Below, piece by piece: positions 51,341-60,238 of a stretch of DNA of 64,000 bases. The DNA comes from Bog-756 sp963769905 (GTDB lineage Bacteria > Actinomycetota > Acidimicrobiia > Acidimicrobiales > RAAP-2): NCBI GenBank assembly GCA_963769905.1, contig CAVYNG010000001.1, forward strand, positions 310,001-374,000, given 5' to 3'. How positions within the stretch are numbered: position 1 is the first letter of the stretch; each line of letters begins with the position of its first letter. The notes beneath the pieces were generated by a model. That model worked only from the letters and a program-made list of their open reading frames with translations. It ran no database searches and was not told where the DNA came from. A program made the translations under genes and the position numbers.

Positions 51341-52399
51341 TCAGTCGTTGAGCACGATGGGCTGGTCGTCCAGGGCGAGTCCGTCGGTCGGGTCCAAGGT
51401 GCCCTCGCCTGTCGCGTTCTGGGCGGCGAGGTGCTCGCGGATCCGCTCGTCGACCTCGGCCATGAGCTGGGGGTTCTCGATCAGGAAGGTCTTCACGTTC
51501 TCGCGGCCTTGTCCGAGCTGCTCACCCTCGTAGGTGAACCAGGCACCGGACTTCTTGATGAACCCGAGCTCGACCCCGACATCGAGGAGCGATCCCTCGC
51601 GGCTGATGCCCTTGCCGAAGGTGATGTCGAACTCCGCCTGCTTGAACGGAGGCGAGCACTTGTTCTTGACCACCTTGACCCGCGTACGGTTGCCGACCTG
51701 ATCGGCACCGTCCTTGATGGTCTCGATGCGGCGGATGTCCAACCGGATCGACGAGTAGAACTTGAGCGCCCGGCCTCCCGGAGTGACTTCCGGCGAGCCG
51801 TACATCACGCCGATCTTCTCGCGCAGCTGGTTGATGAAGACGGCGATGGTCCGCGACTTGGACAAGGTCCCGGTGAGCTTGCGCAGCGCCTGCGACATCA
51901 GCCGGGCCTGGAGGCCGACGTGCGAGTCGCCCATCTCCCCTTCGATCTCCGCGCGTGGGGTCAGCGCGGCGACCGAGTCGATGACCAGCACGTCGAGTGC
52001 GCCCGAGCGGATCAGCATGTCGGAGATCTCGAGCGCCTGCTCGCCGGTGTCGGGCTGGGAGATCAACAGGTCGTCGATGTTGACGCCGATCGCCTTGGCG
52101 TAGACGGGATCCATGGCGTGCTCCGCGTCCACGTAGGCGCAGATGCCTCCGTTGCGCTGGGCCTCGGCCACCACGTGCATCGCGAGGGTCGACTTGCCCG
52201 ACGACTCGGGACCGAAGATCTCGACGATCCGGCCACGGGGGAGGCCGCCGATTCCGAGGGCCAGGTCGAGCGCCAGCGCGCCGGTCGGGATCGCCTCGAT
52301 GCCCATGTGCAGGTTCTCGCCCATACGCATGACCGACCCCTTGCCGAACTGCTTCTCGATCTGACCGAGGGCCATGTCGAGTGCCTTTTCACGTTCCAT
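51341..52399 (-). CDS. recA: Recombinase RecA
   Basis: 352 residues. Walker A GPESSGKSTLAMHV (GKST instead of the common GKTT), Walker B region VLVIDSVAALTP, the L1/L2 region INQLREKIGVMYGSPEVTPGGRALKF and an acidic C-terminal tail. Makes nucleoprotein filaments for recombination and SOS induction. The start at 52399 (MEREKALDMALGQIEKQFGKGSVMR) fits the family. No recX follows: the downstream neighbour is convergent. A LexA-type box lies about 210 bases upstream. Confidence 0.97.
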   Translation of the reverse strand: MEREKALDMALGQIEKQFGKGSVMRMGENLHMGIEAIPTGALALDLALGIGGLPRGRIVEIFGPESSGKSTLAMHVVAEAQRNGGICAYVDAEHAMDPVYAKAIGVNIDDLLISQPDTGEQALEISDMLIRSGALDVLVIDSVAALTPRAEIEGEMGDSHVGLQARLMSQALRKLTGTLSKSRTIAVFINQLREKIGVMYGSPEVTPGGRALKFYSSIRLDIRRIETIKDGADQVGNRTRVKVVKNKCSPPFKQAEFDITFGKGISREGSLLDVGVELGFIKKSGAWFTYEGEQLGQGRENVKTFLIENPQLMAEVDERIREHLAAQNATGEGTLDPTDGLALDDQPIVLND

Positions 52400-52506
52400 G
52401 TCGTCCGTTCTCCTCGATGCTGTCGCTCACTTTGACCGGGCCGACCCTACGGAGAGGGTGTGACCACGGTCTGGGGACCCGGGCCGGAACCCGGTGCCGA
52501 CACCTC

Positions 52507-52554
52507 CTCTTCGCTGCGACTGCGCGTGGCCTCTTCGCTGCGACTGCGCGTGGC
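52507..52554. repeat. 24-bp perfect tandem duplication
   Basis: Two identical copies, 52507-52530 and 52531-52554, between recA and its SOS box, in the presumed recA leader or promoter. Confidence 0.9.
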
Positions 52555-52605
52555 CGCACCTTTCTCCTGCTCTGGCGAACTGCCACGACGACGTCAGACT
52601 AGGCC

Positions 52606-52619
52606 CGAACGCATGTTCG
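52606..52619. promoter_or_regulatory. LexA-binding SOS box
   Basis: CGAACGCATGTTCG is a perfect palindrome with the GAAC-N4-GTTC core of actinobacterial/Bacillus SOS boxes. It lies 207 bases upstream of the recA start and 90 bases upstream of the DUF3048 gene, so it could serve either direction. Confidence 0.82.
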
Positions 52620-52708
52620 ATCAAGGATCCTCGGCAAGCCCCCGCAGGCGTCGATCCCCCCACGGGCGTCAACCTTTTGCGGCTCGGCGCGCAGTAGCGT
52701 CACCCGGC

Positions 52709-53956
52709 ATGCCGGCCGATGACCCGTCCTTCGGAACGGGCCCGGGAGGCGCCCCTGCGTCGGGACCCGGCGTCCCGCCCGCCGGCGGATCCGCCTCGGC
52801 GCCGGCCCCAGGTACGCCTCGGATCGTGACCCGTCAGGAGATCCGAAAGGCCAAGCGGCGCCGCCGCACCAAGTGGTACGTCCTCGGTCTCGTCGCGGTG
52901 TTGCTCGCGGGCACCGGAGCCGCCGTCGTCCTGACCCGCAAGACGCCGGGGCCGGCTCCGAGCGTCGCGGCCGGAGCGAGCCCCGCGGTGCACGCGACGT
53001 GCCCGCTGACCGGAGCCCCGTCACCGAGTGGAGTGCCCGCGAGACCGGCACTTGCGGTCAAGGTCGGCAACTACACCGGCGACCGTCCCTCGGCCGGGCT
53101 CAACCAGGCCGACATCGTCTTCGAGGAACCGGTCGAGGGCGGGATCACCCGGCTGGTCGCGGTCTTCCAGTGCCAGGCGCCGAGTCTCGTCGGCGACCTG
53201 CGATCCGCACGTGAACCCGACGTGGCCATCCTCTCGCAGCTCTCAGATCCGATCTTCGCCCACGTCGGCGGGATCCAGCCGGTCCTCAACCTGCTGGCGA
53301 GCGCCCCGCTGATCGACAAGAACCTTTACTACAGCAGCTCGGGCGGTTCGGCGATCATCCTCAAGTCGGGAAGGGTGGCCCCGTACTCCACCTTCGCCAA
53401 CACCTCGACCCTGTGGGCACTCGACTCCTCGGACAGCTCACCTCCCGCGCCGGTGTTCGCGTACTCCGACAACCTCCCGGCAGGGTCGGTGCCGGGCTCG
53501 GGAGCGAGCGTGCACATCCCCTTTTCGTCGTCGTCGGACGTGACCTGGCACTGGAACGCACCGGTCGCCAAGTACCTCCGTTCCTACTCGGGCGTGCCCG
53601 ACAAACTTCTCGACGGTACGCAGACTGCGGCGACCAATGTCGTGATCATGTCGGTGCAGACCTTTACCGGTCCGTGGCTCGAGAACGACGTCGGGGGCTA
53701 CGAGGTGGAAGTCTCCGCGACCGGCTCTGGTCCGCTCGTCGTGATGCGCAACGGGGTCGCGATCAGCGGCACGTGGACCCGGCCGAACGTCAACCAGCCT
53801 CCGGCTTTGACCACTTCCAGCGGGACACCGATCACGCTGCAGCCGGGGAACACCTGGGTCGAGCTCGTACCTGACGGCATCACCGTCACTCCCTCGGCGG
53901 CTCCCCCGACCTCGGCGGCTCCCCCGACCTCGGCGGCTCCCCCGACCTCGTCCTAG
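52709..53956 (+). CDS. DUF3048 (YerB-like) membrane-anchored protein
   Basis: 415 residues from the ATG at 52709 (the frame is open to 52460 without coding character). A Pro/Gly/Ala-rich cytoplasmic start and basic patch precede one helix (WYVLGLVAVLLAGTGAAVVL). The exported region matches DUF3048: PALAVKVGNYTGDRPSAGLNQADIVFEEPVEGGITRLVAVF, then SAREPDVAILSQLSDPIFAHVGG. Function of the family is unknown, though it is common in the cell envelope of Gram-positives. The C-terminus is a triple AAPPTS repeat. Divergent from recA. Confidence 0.87.
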   Translation: MPADDPSFGTGPGGAPASGPGVPPAGGSASAPAPGTPRIVTRQEIRKAKRRRRTKWYVLGLVAVLLAGTGAAVVLTRKTPGPAPSVAAGASPAVHATCPLTGAPSPSGVPARPALAVKVGNYTGDRPSAGLNQADIVFEEPVEGGITRLVAVFQCQAPSLVGDLRSAREPDVAILSQLSDPIFAHVGGIQPVLNLLASAPLIDKNLYYSSSGGSAIILKSGRVAPYSTFANTSTLWALDSSDSSPPAPVFAYSDNLPAGSVPGSGASVHIPFSSSSDVTWHWNAPVAKYLRSYSGVPDKLLDGTQTAATNVVIMSVQTFTGPWLENDVGGYEVEVSATGSGPLVVMRNGVAISGTWTRPNVNQPPALTTSSGTPITLQPGNTWVELVPDGITVTPSAAPPTSAAPPTSAAPPTSS

Positions 53957-53995
53957 TCCCGGCTTGGCCGCAGCGGCTCCCGGAGTGCGACCTCG

Positions 53996-55282
53996 TCAGC
54001 GCGAGGCGCGGAGCGTCCGCCGGAGCAGGTCGAGCGCGGCGATGGTCGCGTATTGGCGGACCCGGTCGCGGTCGCCCGGCACGCGGAAGCCGAAAGAGTC
54101 GGTCTCGCGACCGGGAGACGCGAGTCCGACGAACACGGTTCCCGGCGACTGGCCCTCCTGCGGATCGGGCCCCGCCACGCCGGTGATCGCCAGCCCGACG
54201 TCGGATCCGAGCACCTTGACCGCGCCTTCGGCCATGGCCCGGGCGGCCTCCTCGGAGACGACCGGCCCGACCGGGACGCCGAGGACCGATTGCTTGACGT
54301 CGGTGGCGTAGGAGACGACCGAGCCACGGAACCATGCGCTCGCGCCGGGGACGTTCACCAGCCGGGACGCCGCGAGTCCACCGGTGAGCGACTCGGCGAG
54401 TCCGATAGTAAGGCCGCGCTCGAGCAGCACGCGTGCGACCGCGTCTTCGATGGCTTCGCGGTCGATCCCGAAGACCACGTCCCCGGCGGCGGCGAGGACG
54501 GCCCGGACCGCCGCCTCCTCGGCGTCGAGGGAGCGGGCGGCCGAGTCGTCGTCCGGCGCGCGCACTGTGATCCGGACCTTGATCCCCTCGATGCCGCTCG
54601 CGAGGAAGGCCAAGGTCGCCCGAGGCGCGTCGTCGGCGCTCGATTCGGGAGACTCGTCGAGACTGGCGATGTGCTCCGCGAGCGCTTCGGCGAGCCCCGA
54701 CTCGCTCATGCCCCACGTGCGCACGACACGGCTCGCGATCACCCCCGTTTGCTCTCCGAGCTCGCGCATCCGCCGCTGCAGATCTGGTGCGATGCCTCGC
54801 TCGAACATCTCCTCCATCTCGTAAGGGACTCCCGGCACCGCGTAGACGACCTTGTGACCGAGCGGGCAGATCAGGCCGGGCGCGGTCCCGTCCGCCTGGG
54901 GGATCACCGTCGCGCCGACCGGTACGTCCGCCTGCCGCAGGTTCGATTCGGGCATCTCTCGTCCACGAGAGGTGAAGACCGCTCGCATGGCGTCGACCAC
55001 GCTCTCGTCGTGTCGGAGCGGGACGTTCATCACCTCCGCGACCGCCTCGCGGGTGATGTCGTCGTGGGTGGGTCCGAGTCCCCCGCACACGATGGCCCCG
55101 TCGCTCCGCGCGAGCGCGGTGCGCAGGGCGAGGACGATCCGCTCGTGGTTGTCACCGACCGCCTGGTGGAAGTGCGAGGTGACGCCGATCGCGGCCAGCT
55201 CTTCGCCGAGCCATCGCGAGTTGGTGTCGGTGATCTGCCCGAGCAGCAACTCGGTCCCCACCGCGACGATCTCGATGCGCAC
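53996..55282 (-). CDS. cinA: CinA: competence/damage-inducible protein A (NMN amidohydrolase / ADP-ribose pyrophosphatase)
   Basis: 428 residues from a GTG at 55282. The N-terminal MoaB-like COG1058 domain (VAVGTELLLGQITDTNSRWLGEEL, GGLGPTHDDITREAVAE) hydrolyses ADP-ribose in studied members. The C-terminal PncC domain (GLAESLTGGLAASRLVN) deamidates NMN; most members have AESCTGG, here Leu replaces Cys, while the Ser and Thr remain. Follows pgsA by 14 bases in the rimO-pgsA-cinA order common in actinobacteria. There cinA often precedes recA; here a DUF3048 gene intervenes. Confidence 0.93.
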   Translation of the reverse strand: MRIEIVAVGTELLLGQITDTNSRWLGEELAAIGVTSHFHQAVGDNHERIVLALRTALARSDGAIVCGGLGPTHDDITREAVAEVMNVPLRHDESVVDAMRAVFTSRGREMPESNLRQADVPVGATVIPQADGTAPGLICPLGHKVVYAVPGVPYEMEEMFERGIAPDLQRRMRELGEQTGVIASRVVRTWGMSESGLAEALAEHIASLDESPESSADDAPRATLAFLASGIEGIKVRITVRAPDDDSAARSLDAEEAAVRAVLAAAGDVVFGIDREAIEDAVARVLLERGLTIGLAESLTGGLAASRLVNVPGASAWFRGSVVSYATDVKQSVLGVPVGPVVSEEAARAMAEGAVKVLGSDVGLAITGVAGPDPQEGQSPGTVFVGLASPGRETDSFGFRVPGDRDRVRQYATIAALDLLRRTLRASR

Positions 55283-55296
55283 GAGCCCTTGTTGCC

Positions 55297-55989
55297 TCAG
55301 CCCGCGGAGCCTGCGCCCCCGAGGGAGGCGGCCGCACCCGGTCCCGCCGAGCGGTGCTCCGCCGCGCGGCGCCCGTCGAAGTAGTACTGCAGACCGGTGA
55401 CGACGGTCATCGCCGTCGCCACCCAGAGCACCGCGGAGAGGAGGCCGGTGTAGGTGGTGAGCGGCGGTGCAAGACAGAGACCGATCGCGAGGTCCTGAAG
55501 CAGGGTCTTCGCCTTCGCCGAGCTCCGTGCGGGAATCGAGACGCCGCGCCGGCTCATCAGCGAGCGGTAGACACTCATGGCCACCTCGCGTATCGCGATG
55601 ATGGTGACGGGAACCCACCAGAGTGTCCCGTTCGCGACCAGCGCGTAGAGAGCGCCGAGGACGATCACCTTGTCAGCGAGCGGATCGAGGAACGCGCCGG
55701 AACTGGTGGCACCTTGGCGCCGCGCGACCCAGCCGTCGATGCCGTCGGAGAACGCGAGCAGACCGCCGAACGCGAAGGTCACCCAGTTCGCGCCCCAGAG
55801 CAGGATCATCGCGATGAAGACCGGTGCGCCGAGGAAGCGAGCGAGCGTCACGAGATTGGCGGGAGTCAGGAGCGCGGACGGGCCGTACGAGGTGCGGCGC
55901 GCCGGCTGGTCATCGACGGTGGGAGAACCCGCCGTGGGATCGGCGCCAGCCGGACCCCGTGTGCCTGGTTCGACCGCGCGGTTGCTCAT
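55297..55989 (-). CDS. pgsA: CDP-diacylglycerol-glycerol-3-phosphate 3-phosphatidyltransferase
   Basis: Makes phosphatidylglycerol phosphate at the membrane. 230 residues. The CDP-alcohol phosphotransferase motif is in SDGIDGWVARRQGATSSGAF followed by LDPLADK; by my count one residue is missing between AR and G compared with the usual eight. About five hydrophobic segments. The first 40 residues are a disordered Pro/Ala-rich extension. The ATG overlaps the rimO stop (ATGA). Confidence 0.9.
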   Translation of the reverse strand: MSNRAVEPGTRGPAGADPTAGSPTVDDQPARRTSYGPSALLTPANLVTLARFLGAPVFIAMILLWGANWVTFAFGGLLAFSDGIDGWVARRQGATSSGAFLDPLADKVIVLGALYALVANGTLWWVPVTIIAIREVAMSVYRSLMSRRGVSIPARSSAKAKTLLQDLAIGLCLAPPLTTYTGLLSAVLWVATAMTVVTGLQYYFDGRRAAEHRSAGPGAAASLGGAGSAG

Positions 55990-57416
55990 CGGACCGCGCC
56001 CGAGGTCTCGACGAGCAGGTCGTTCCGGTTCGTCCGATCGACCCGTGCGGCGACCAAATCCGGTCCCTCGGCGCCGACGACGGTCAGCTGGGCGAACAGG
56101 CCGACCGGCAGGTCGCCGGGAACGGTGACGATGCCGTCGATCTCCGGGGCCTCCCGTACGGTGCGCCCCCGTCCAGGCGAGTCGACCAAGACCTCGACCG
56201 GTCGCCCGATCAGTGACTCGCGCTTTTTGCGGGTGATCGCGTCCTGGAGCTCGGTGCACTCGCCGATGCGCTCGGCCACCAGCTCGGTCGGGACCTGATC
56301 ATCGAGCCCCTCGGCGAAGGTCCCCGCCTCCCGGCTGAAGGGGAAGACGCCCACCCAGTCGAGGTCCGCCTCGCCGATCCACTCGAGCAGCAGGTCGTGG
56401 TCGGACTCGCTCTCGCCCGGGTAGCCGACGATGAACGAGGAGCGGAAGGCGGCGTCGGGTTCCGCGGCGCGGATGGATCGGATCCTGTCGAGGAAGCGCT
56501 CGCCCTCTCCCCACCTGCGCATCCGCTTGAGGAGCGGCCGGGAGACGTGCTGCAGCGAGAGGTCGAAGTACGGCACGCCGGTGCCGAGCACCGCCTCGAC
56601 GAGCGCGTCGTCGAGGGTCGACGGATAGAGGTAGAGGAGACGGGTCCACGGCACTCGCCGCGACACTTCGTGCACGAGGTCGACGATCGGGCGCCGACCG
56701 CTTCGGACTGGTGCGTCGGGATCGCGCGAGGTCGGTCGGTCCGAACGGTCGAGGCCGAACGACGCGAGGTCCTGAGCCACCAGGACCACCTCGCGGAGCT
56801 CGCCGGTGCGACCGTTCAGGTCGTCGACTTCAGCCAGGATCGAGTCGACCGTGCGCGACCGCTGCGCCCCCCGGAACGACGGGATCGCGCAGAAGCCGCA
56901 ACGCCGGTCGCAACCCTCCGCCACCTTCACGTAGGCCCACGGGCTCGAGGCAGGCGGGCGTGGGAGGTTGAGGAGATCGAAGTCGGGGATTCCCCCGTCC
57001 GCCCGATGGGTCCCGCTCCCGACGGGCCGTCGGCCGAGCTCGACCCTGGCGGTGGCGCCGGTCGTCGAATCGACGGTCGCGTTCGAAGACGGCCTGGTCA
57101 GTGACGCGCCGAAGGGCGCGACGAGGTCGACTTCGGGGAGGGCCTCGGTGAGCTCGTCGCGGTACCGCTCCGCCAGACAGCCGGTCACGACCAGGCGTGA
57201 GCCGGACCGGCGCGTGGCGGCCAGCTCGAGGATGGTGTCGATCGACTCCTGCCGGGCCGCCTCGATGAATGCGCAGGTGTTGACCACGACCAGATCGGCC
57301 TGACCTGGCGAGTCGGCGGGATCGAGTCCCTCGGTCGCCAAGACCCCGACCAGTTTGTCGCTGTCGACCTGGTTCTTCGGGCAGCCCAACGTTTCGATCC
57401 AGTACCGCTCGGCCAC
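55986..57416 (-). CDS. rimO: Ribosomal protein S12 methylthiotransferase RimO
   Basis: Radical-SAM enzyme that methylthiolates Asp89 of ribosomal protein S12. 476 residues from the GTG at 57416 (a GTG at 57425 is also possible). The MTTase domain has cysteines in TLGCPKNQVDSDK, VNTCAFIEAARQES and VTGCLAERY; the radical-SAM cluster ligands are C-x3-C-x2-C in EGCDRRCGFCAIPSFRG; a TRAM domain ends the protein. An insertion of about 45 residues between the two catalytic domains (polar, Thr/Gly/Arg-rich) makes it longer than usual. Confidence 0.95.
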   Translation of the reverse strand: MAERYWIETLGCPKNQVDSDKLVGVLATEGLDPADSPGQADLVVVNTCAFIEAARQESIDTILELAATRRSGSRLVVTGCLAERYRDELTEALPEVDLVAPFGASLTRPSSNATVDSTTGATARVELGRRPVGSGTHRADGGIPDFDLLNLPRPPASSPWAYVKVAEGCDRRCGFCAIPSFRGAQRSRTVDSILAEVDDLNGRTGELREVVLVAQDLASFGLDRSDRPTSRDPDAPVRSGRRPIVDLVHEVSRRVPWTRLLYLYPSTLDDALVEAVLGTGVPYFDLSLQHVSRPLLKRMRRWGEGERFLDRIRSIRAAEPDAAFRSSFIVGYPGESESDHDLLLEWIGEADLDWVGVFPFSREAGTFAEGLDDQVPTELVAERIGECTELQDAITRKKRESLIGRPVEVLVDSPGRGRTVREAPEIDGIVTVPGDLPVGLFAQLTVVGAEGPDLVAARVDRTNRNDLLVETSGAVR

Positions 57417-57612
57417 GGCGACCACCCTACTGGCGCCTCGCGTCGTCGCTCTTCCAGGGGAACACCCCGCCACAGCGCTGATGTCCAGGTTGGAACCACC
57501 GGATGGGAACGCGCCCGAACACGACGCAACGAGGGACCCGCCGAATCGACCGTCAGCGGACGTCCGACCCTTCGCGACAGGAGCGAGGCCTGTCCAGCGA
57601 TATGTCCTCGAG

Positions 57613-57700
57613 CGGAGAGGGAGGGATTTGAACCCTCGGACCCCGGTAAAGGGTCAACTCATTAGCAGTGAGTCCGATTCGGCCGCTCTCGCACCTCTCC
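57613..57700 (-). tRNA. tRNA-Ser (GCT)
   Basis: 88 bases on the minus strand. Acceptor stem GGAGAGG/CCTCTCC with discriminator G, anticodon GCT in loop CTGCTAA, a long variable arm (typical of tRNA-Ser) and a T arm GAGGGTTCAAATCCCTC. CCA is not encoded. Confidence 0.96.
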
Positions 57701-58004
57701 AACAGGGGTTCTCGCGCCGAGGCGGACGGGAAGTCCATCACCTGTCCGCGATCGCCACGCTCGATCCCGCGCAGGGAAGCCTAGGGGAACGATCGCAGGT
57801 CCTTCGCCCAGGGCGATTCACCGTTGTCCTAGAACTCGGCGGGGAGTGGCTCCCCCGCCGGAACCGCACACCGTACGGCTCGACGTGCCGAGCAGCTGAT
57901 CGGAACCAATCCGCCCGGAATCGCCGCTGCCTCCGCGCGCGGCCGGGCGCACCTGGGGCGATGCCGCGGTGTCCCGGACGAAGGGGCAGCGGTAGGGTTC
58001 GACG
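57701..58004. other. Intergenic region
   Basis: About 300 bases between tRNA-Ser and the YbjQ operon. Open frames here are shadows. It must hold the tRNA promoter and the operon promoter, but I cannot pick out hexamers with confidence. Confidence 0.5.
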
Positions 58005-58406
58005 GTGGACGGTGTCGACGACTCGTTCGACCTCGAGCTCGCCGCGGCCGCGCTGCGGGCGAACAGCACCGACGTGCGGATCCTCGTGAAGGTCCTCTCG
58101 GATCAGCTCGCAGCCGCGCTCGGCCCGCGGATGACCGTCCAGCGCACCGGCGGCCGGTTCCGCAAGTCCGACGAGATCCGATCGCTCCGGATCGCGCTCG
58201 ACGACGACGAGTTCGGGGCCGAGGTCAACGGGGACTTGCTCGCCTGCACCGTCGCGCACTCGTCGGGCGGCATCCGGATCCGCAGCCAGAAGGTCGAGAT
58301 CGACGAGTGGATCTCGCGGCTGCTCGCCGCCCTCAAGGCGGAGGCGGCCCACAGTCAGTCAATGCGCGAAGCGCTCGAGGGGATCGTCATCGGAGGTGAG
58401 CGGTGA
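58005..58406 (+). CDS. Conserved-looking hypothetical protein heading the YbjQ operon
   Basis: 133 residues from a GTG. Alpha/beta composition: helix (DLELAAAALRANSTDVRILVKVLSDQLAAAL), then strands (RMTVQRTGG, SLRIALDDDEFGAEVNGDLLACTV) and a C-terminal helix (IDEWISRLLAALKAEAAHSQ). No family recognised with certainty. It overlaps the first YbjQ gene (GTGA), so its product very likely works with the YbjQ proteins. Confidence 0.78.
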   Translation: MDGVDDSFDLELAAAALRANSTDVRILVKVLSDQLAAALGPRMTVQRTGGRFRKSDEIRSLRIALDDDEFGAEVNGDLLACTVAHSSGGIRIRSQKVEIDEWISRLLAALKAEAAHSQSMREALEGIVIGGER

Positions 58407-59260
58407 GCGACGCAAAGGAAAACCCGCCCGGACCACCCGACCCGGCTCCGGCGGAGACCTCGCCGGGCCAGCTCGGTGGGGACCTCCCGAAGGAGGCCGG
58501 ACACCGGCTCGAGGAGCTCGAGCACGGTCTGTTCACGTCCGACCTCTCGGTCAACGAGTTCCTCCTGATCAAAGAGGTCGGCTTCCATCCGCTCGGTTTC
58601 GTGATGGGGTCGTCGATCTACCACACCGGCATCCAGACCCGACGTTGGGGCCAGAGCCAGGAGCTGACCAAGCTCACCGAGGCGATGTACAACGCTCGCG
58701 AGCTCGCGATGACCCGGATGGAAGAGGAAGCCGCCGAGCTCGGTGCCGACGGCGTGGTCGGCGTCCGACTCGACGTGAACTACTACGAGTGGGGGAAGGA
58801 CGCGGCCGAGTTCATCGCGGTCGGCACCGCGGTCAAAGCCGAGAGCGGCGTCTCCTACCGGAACAAGCTCGGCAAGCCCTTCACCTCCGACCTCTCCGGC
58901 CAGGACTTCTGGACGCTCATGCAGACCGGCTTCGTCCCGCTCGGGCTCGTGATGGGGACCTGCGTTTACCACATCGCCCACCGCGGGCTCGGCCAGACGC
59001 TCGGGTCGGCCGGCCAGAACGTCGAGCTCCCGAACTTCACCCAGGCCCTCTACGAAGCGCGGGAGCTGGCGATGACCCGAATGCAGGACGAGGCCAACCA
59101 GCTCGACGCGACCGGGATCGTGGGCGTCCGCCTCGAGGAGAAGTCCCACCAGTGGGGCAGCCACACCATCGAGTTCCTCTCGCTCGGCACCGCGGTCGTC
59201 AAGGGCTCTGGCGAAGTGAAGCTGCCCTCCCCGACGACCATCATCTCCCTCGACAACTGA
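58403..59260 (+). CDS. Tandem YbjQ-domain protein 1
   Basis: 285 residues. After a Pro-rich start there are two copies of the YbjQ/UPF0145 ('heavy-metal-binding') fold, at about 44-145 and 155-275. Each has a LFTSDLSVNEF or PFTSDLSGQDF opener, GFxPLGxVMG, an (N)ARELAMTRM helix, GADGVVGVRL/ATGIVGVRL and a closing strand with VGTAV/LGTAVV. Single-domain YbjQ forms pentamers of unknown function; metal binding is only a structural proposal. The double form implies a pseudo-symmetric ring. Confidence 0.85.
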   Translation: MSDAKENPPGPPDPAPAETSPGQLGGDLPKEAGHRLEELEHGLFTSDLSVNEFLLIKEVGFHPLGFVMGSSIYHTGIQTRRWGQSQELTKLTEAMYNARELAMTRMEEEAAELGADGVVGVRLDVNYYEWGKDAAEFIAVGTAVKAESGVSYRNKLGKPFTSDLSGQDFWTLMQTGFVPLGLVMGTCVYHIAHRGLGQTLGSAGQNVELPNFTQALYEARELAMTRMQDEANQLDATGIVGVRLEEKSHQWGSHTIEFLSLGTAVVKGSGEVKLPSPTTIISLDN

Positions 59261-59329
59261 TGGGCGGCTTCCGCGCGCCGTGGGTCCGCTCGGGTCTTGT
59301 GCCGCGACGAGCCGAGGGTGCGCGGTGAC

Positions 59330-60238
59330 GTGACCAACGACGCCCCGCCGACCGACATCCCCGAGGCGGCCTCGCGGCGCTTCGCCGAGGGTGCCTTCAC
59401 CTCTGGGCTCACCGTCCCCGACTTCGCGGCGTGCCTCCAGATGGGCCTCGACCCGGTCGGCTACGTCCAGGGCTTCTGTGTCATGCAGTGGCAGTGGTAC
59501 GGAGTGGGCTCGCCGTACGGGACCTTCGGCGTGCCGTACGCCCCGGACGGCAGCTCGTACTCCGAGACCTGGCAGTGCCCACACGGGTACGTCTCGGTCG
59601 AGCACCGAGCCTGGGGGCAGAACTTCGAGCAGCCCTGGATCGAGTCCGCCTGGAGCAACGGGTTCGGGACGGCGTACTCGCGCATGCTCGAAGAGGCGGC
59701 CTCCCTCGGCGCGCACGGTGTCGTGGGGCTCATCGACTCCGCCGAGCACCTTGCCGACATGGGGGTGGTCGAGTTCCGCCTGCGCGGGACCGCGGTGAAG
59801 CTTGGCGCGTCTCCTCGGCCGCCCGCGGACGGGCGCCCCTGGACGACCTACCTCGCCGGGCAGCGTCTGGCCAAGCTCTTCGAGGCGGGGTACGTGCCGG
59901 TCGCGGTCGCCGCATCGGCCGCTTCGGTACGCGTATTCGCGAACTGCATCACCCAGTACCTCACCGAGGGGACCAATGTCCTCTGGGGCACCCAGATGGC
60001 CGGGGTCGAGATCGAGCAGCTGGCCGATGCCCACACTGCGGTCCGCCGGCTCGCCCGAGAGCGCGTCCGCAGCCAGCTCGGCGGCGATTCGCTGCACGGT
60101 GCCTCGATGCAGACCACCGCGAGGGACCTCGGCGAAGGAGACGCCGAGCTGACCTGCGTATTGCGCGGGAACCGGGTGCGTCGCGTCAAGGCGTTCACGC
60201 CCCTTCCGTCGCCCCGACCGACGGTGCGGCTGCAATGA
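59330..60238 (+). CDS. Tandem YbjQ-like protein 2 (divergent)
   Basis: 302 residues from the GTG at 59330 (GAGGG 11 bases upstream; a GTG at 59318 and a TTG at 59297 are alternatives). The first YbjQ-like copy opens FTSGLTVPDFAACLQMG with GYVQGFCVMQWQWYG and ends GAHGVVGLIDS..VVEFRLRGTAVKL; an insertion rich in Trp, Tyr and Gly replaces the usual loop. The second copy (TTYLAGQRLAKLFEAGYVPVAVAA ...) is degenerate. Lies 69 bases after copy 1 and overlaps copy 3 (ATGA). Confidence 0.78.
   Translation: MTNDAPPTDIPEAASRRFAEGAFTSGLTVPDFAACLQMGLDPVGYVQGFCVMQWQWYGVGSPYGTFGVPYAPDGSSYSETWQCPHGYVSVEHRAWGQNFEQPWIESAWSNGFGTAYSRMLEEAASLGAHGVVGLIDSAEHLADMGVVEFRLRGTAVKLGASPRPPADGRPWTTYLAGQRLAKLFEAGYVPVAVAASAASVRVFANCITQYLTEGTNVLWGTQMAGVEIEQLADAHTAVRRLARERVRSQLGGDSLHGASMQTTARDLGEGDAELTCVLRGNRVRRVKAFTPLPSPRPTVRLQ

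Larger units (their letters stand above)
52400..52708. other. Divergent recA / DUF3048 intergenic region
   Basis: Holds the 24-bp tandem duplication and the SOS box listed separately. An open frame runs through it in the DUF3048 frame but looks non-coding (LRLRVASSLRLRVAAP, from the duplication). If transcribed from beyond the box, recA has a leader of roughly 150-200 bases. Confidence 0.6.

Noticed and set aside
57738..58352. A 204-codon minus frame between tRNA-Ser and the YbjQ operon
   Set aside because: It is antisense to the coupled 133-residue gene and has shadow composition.
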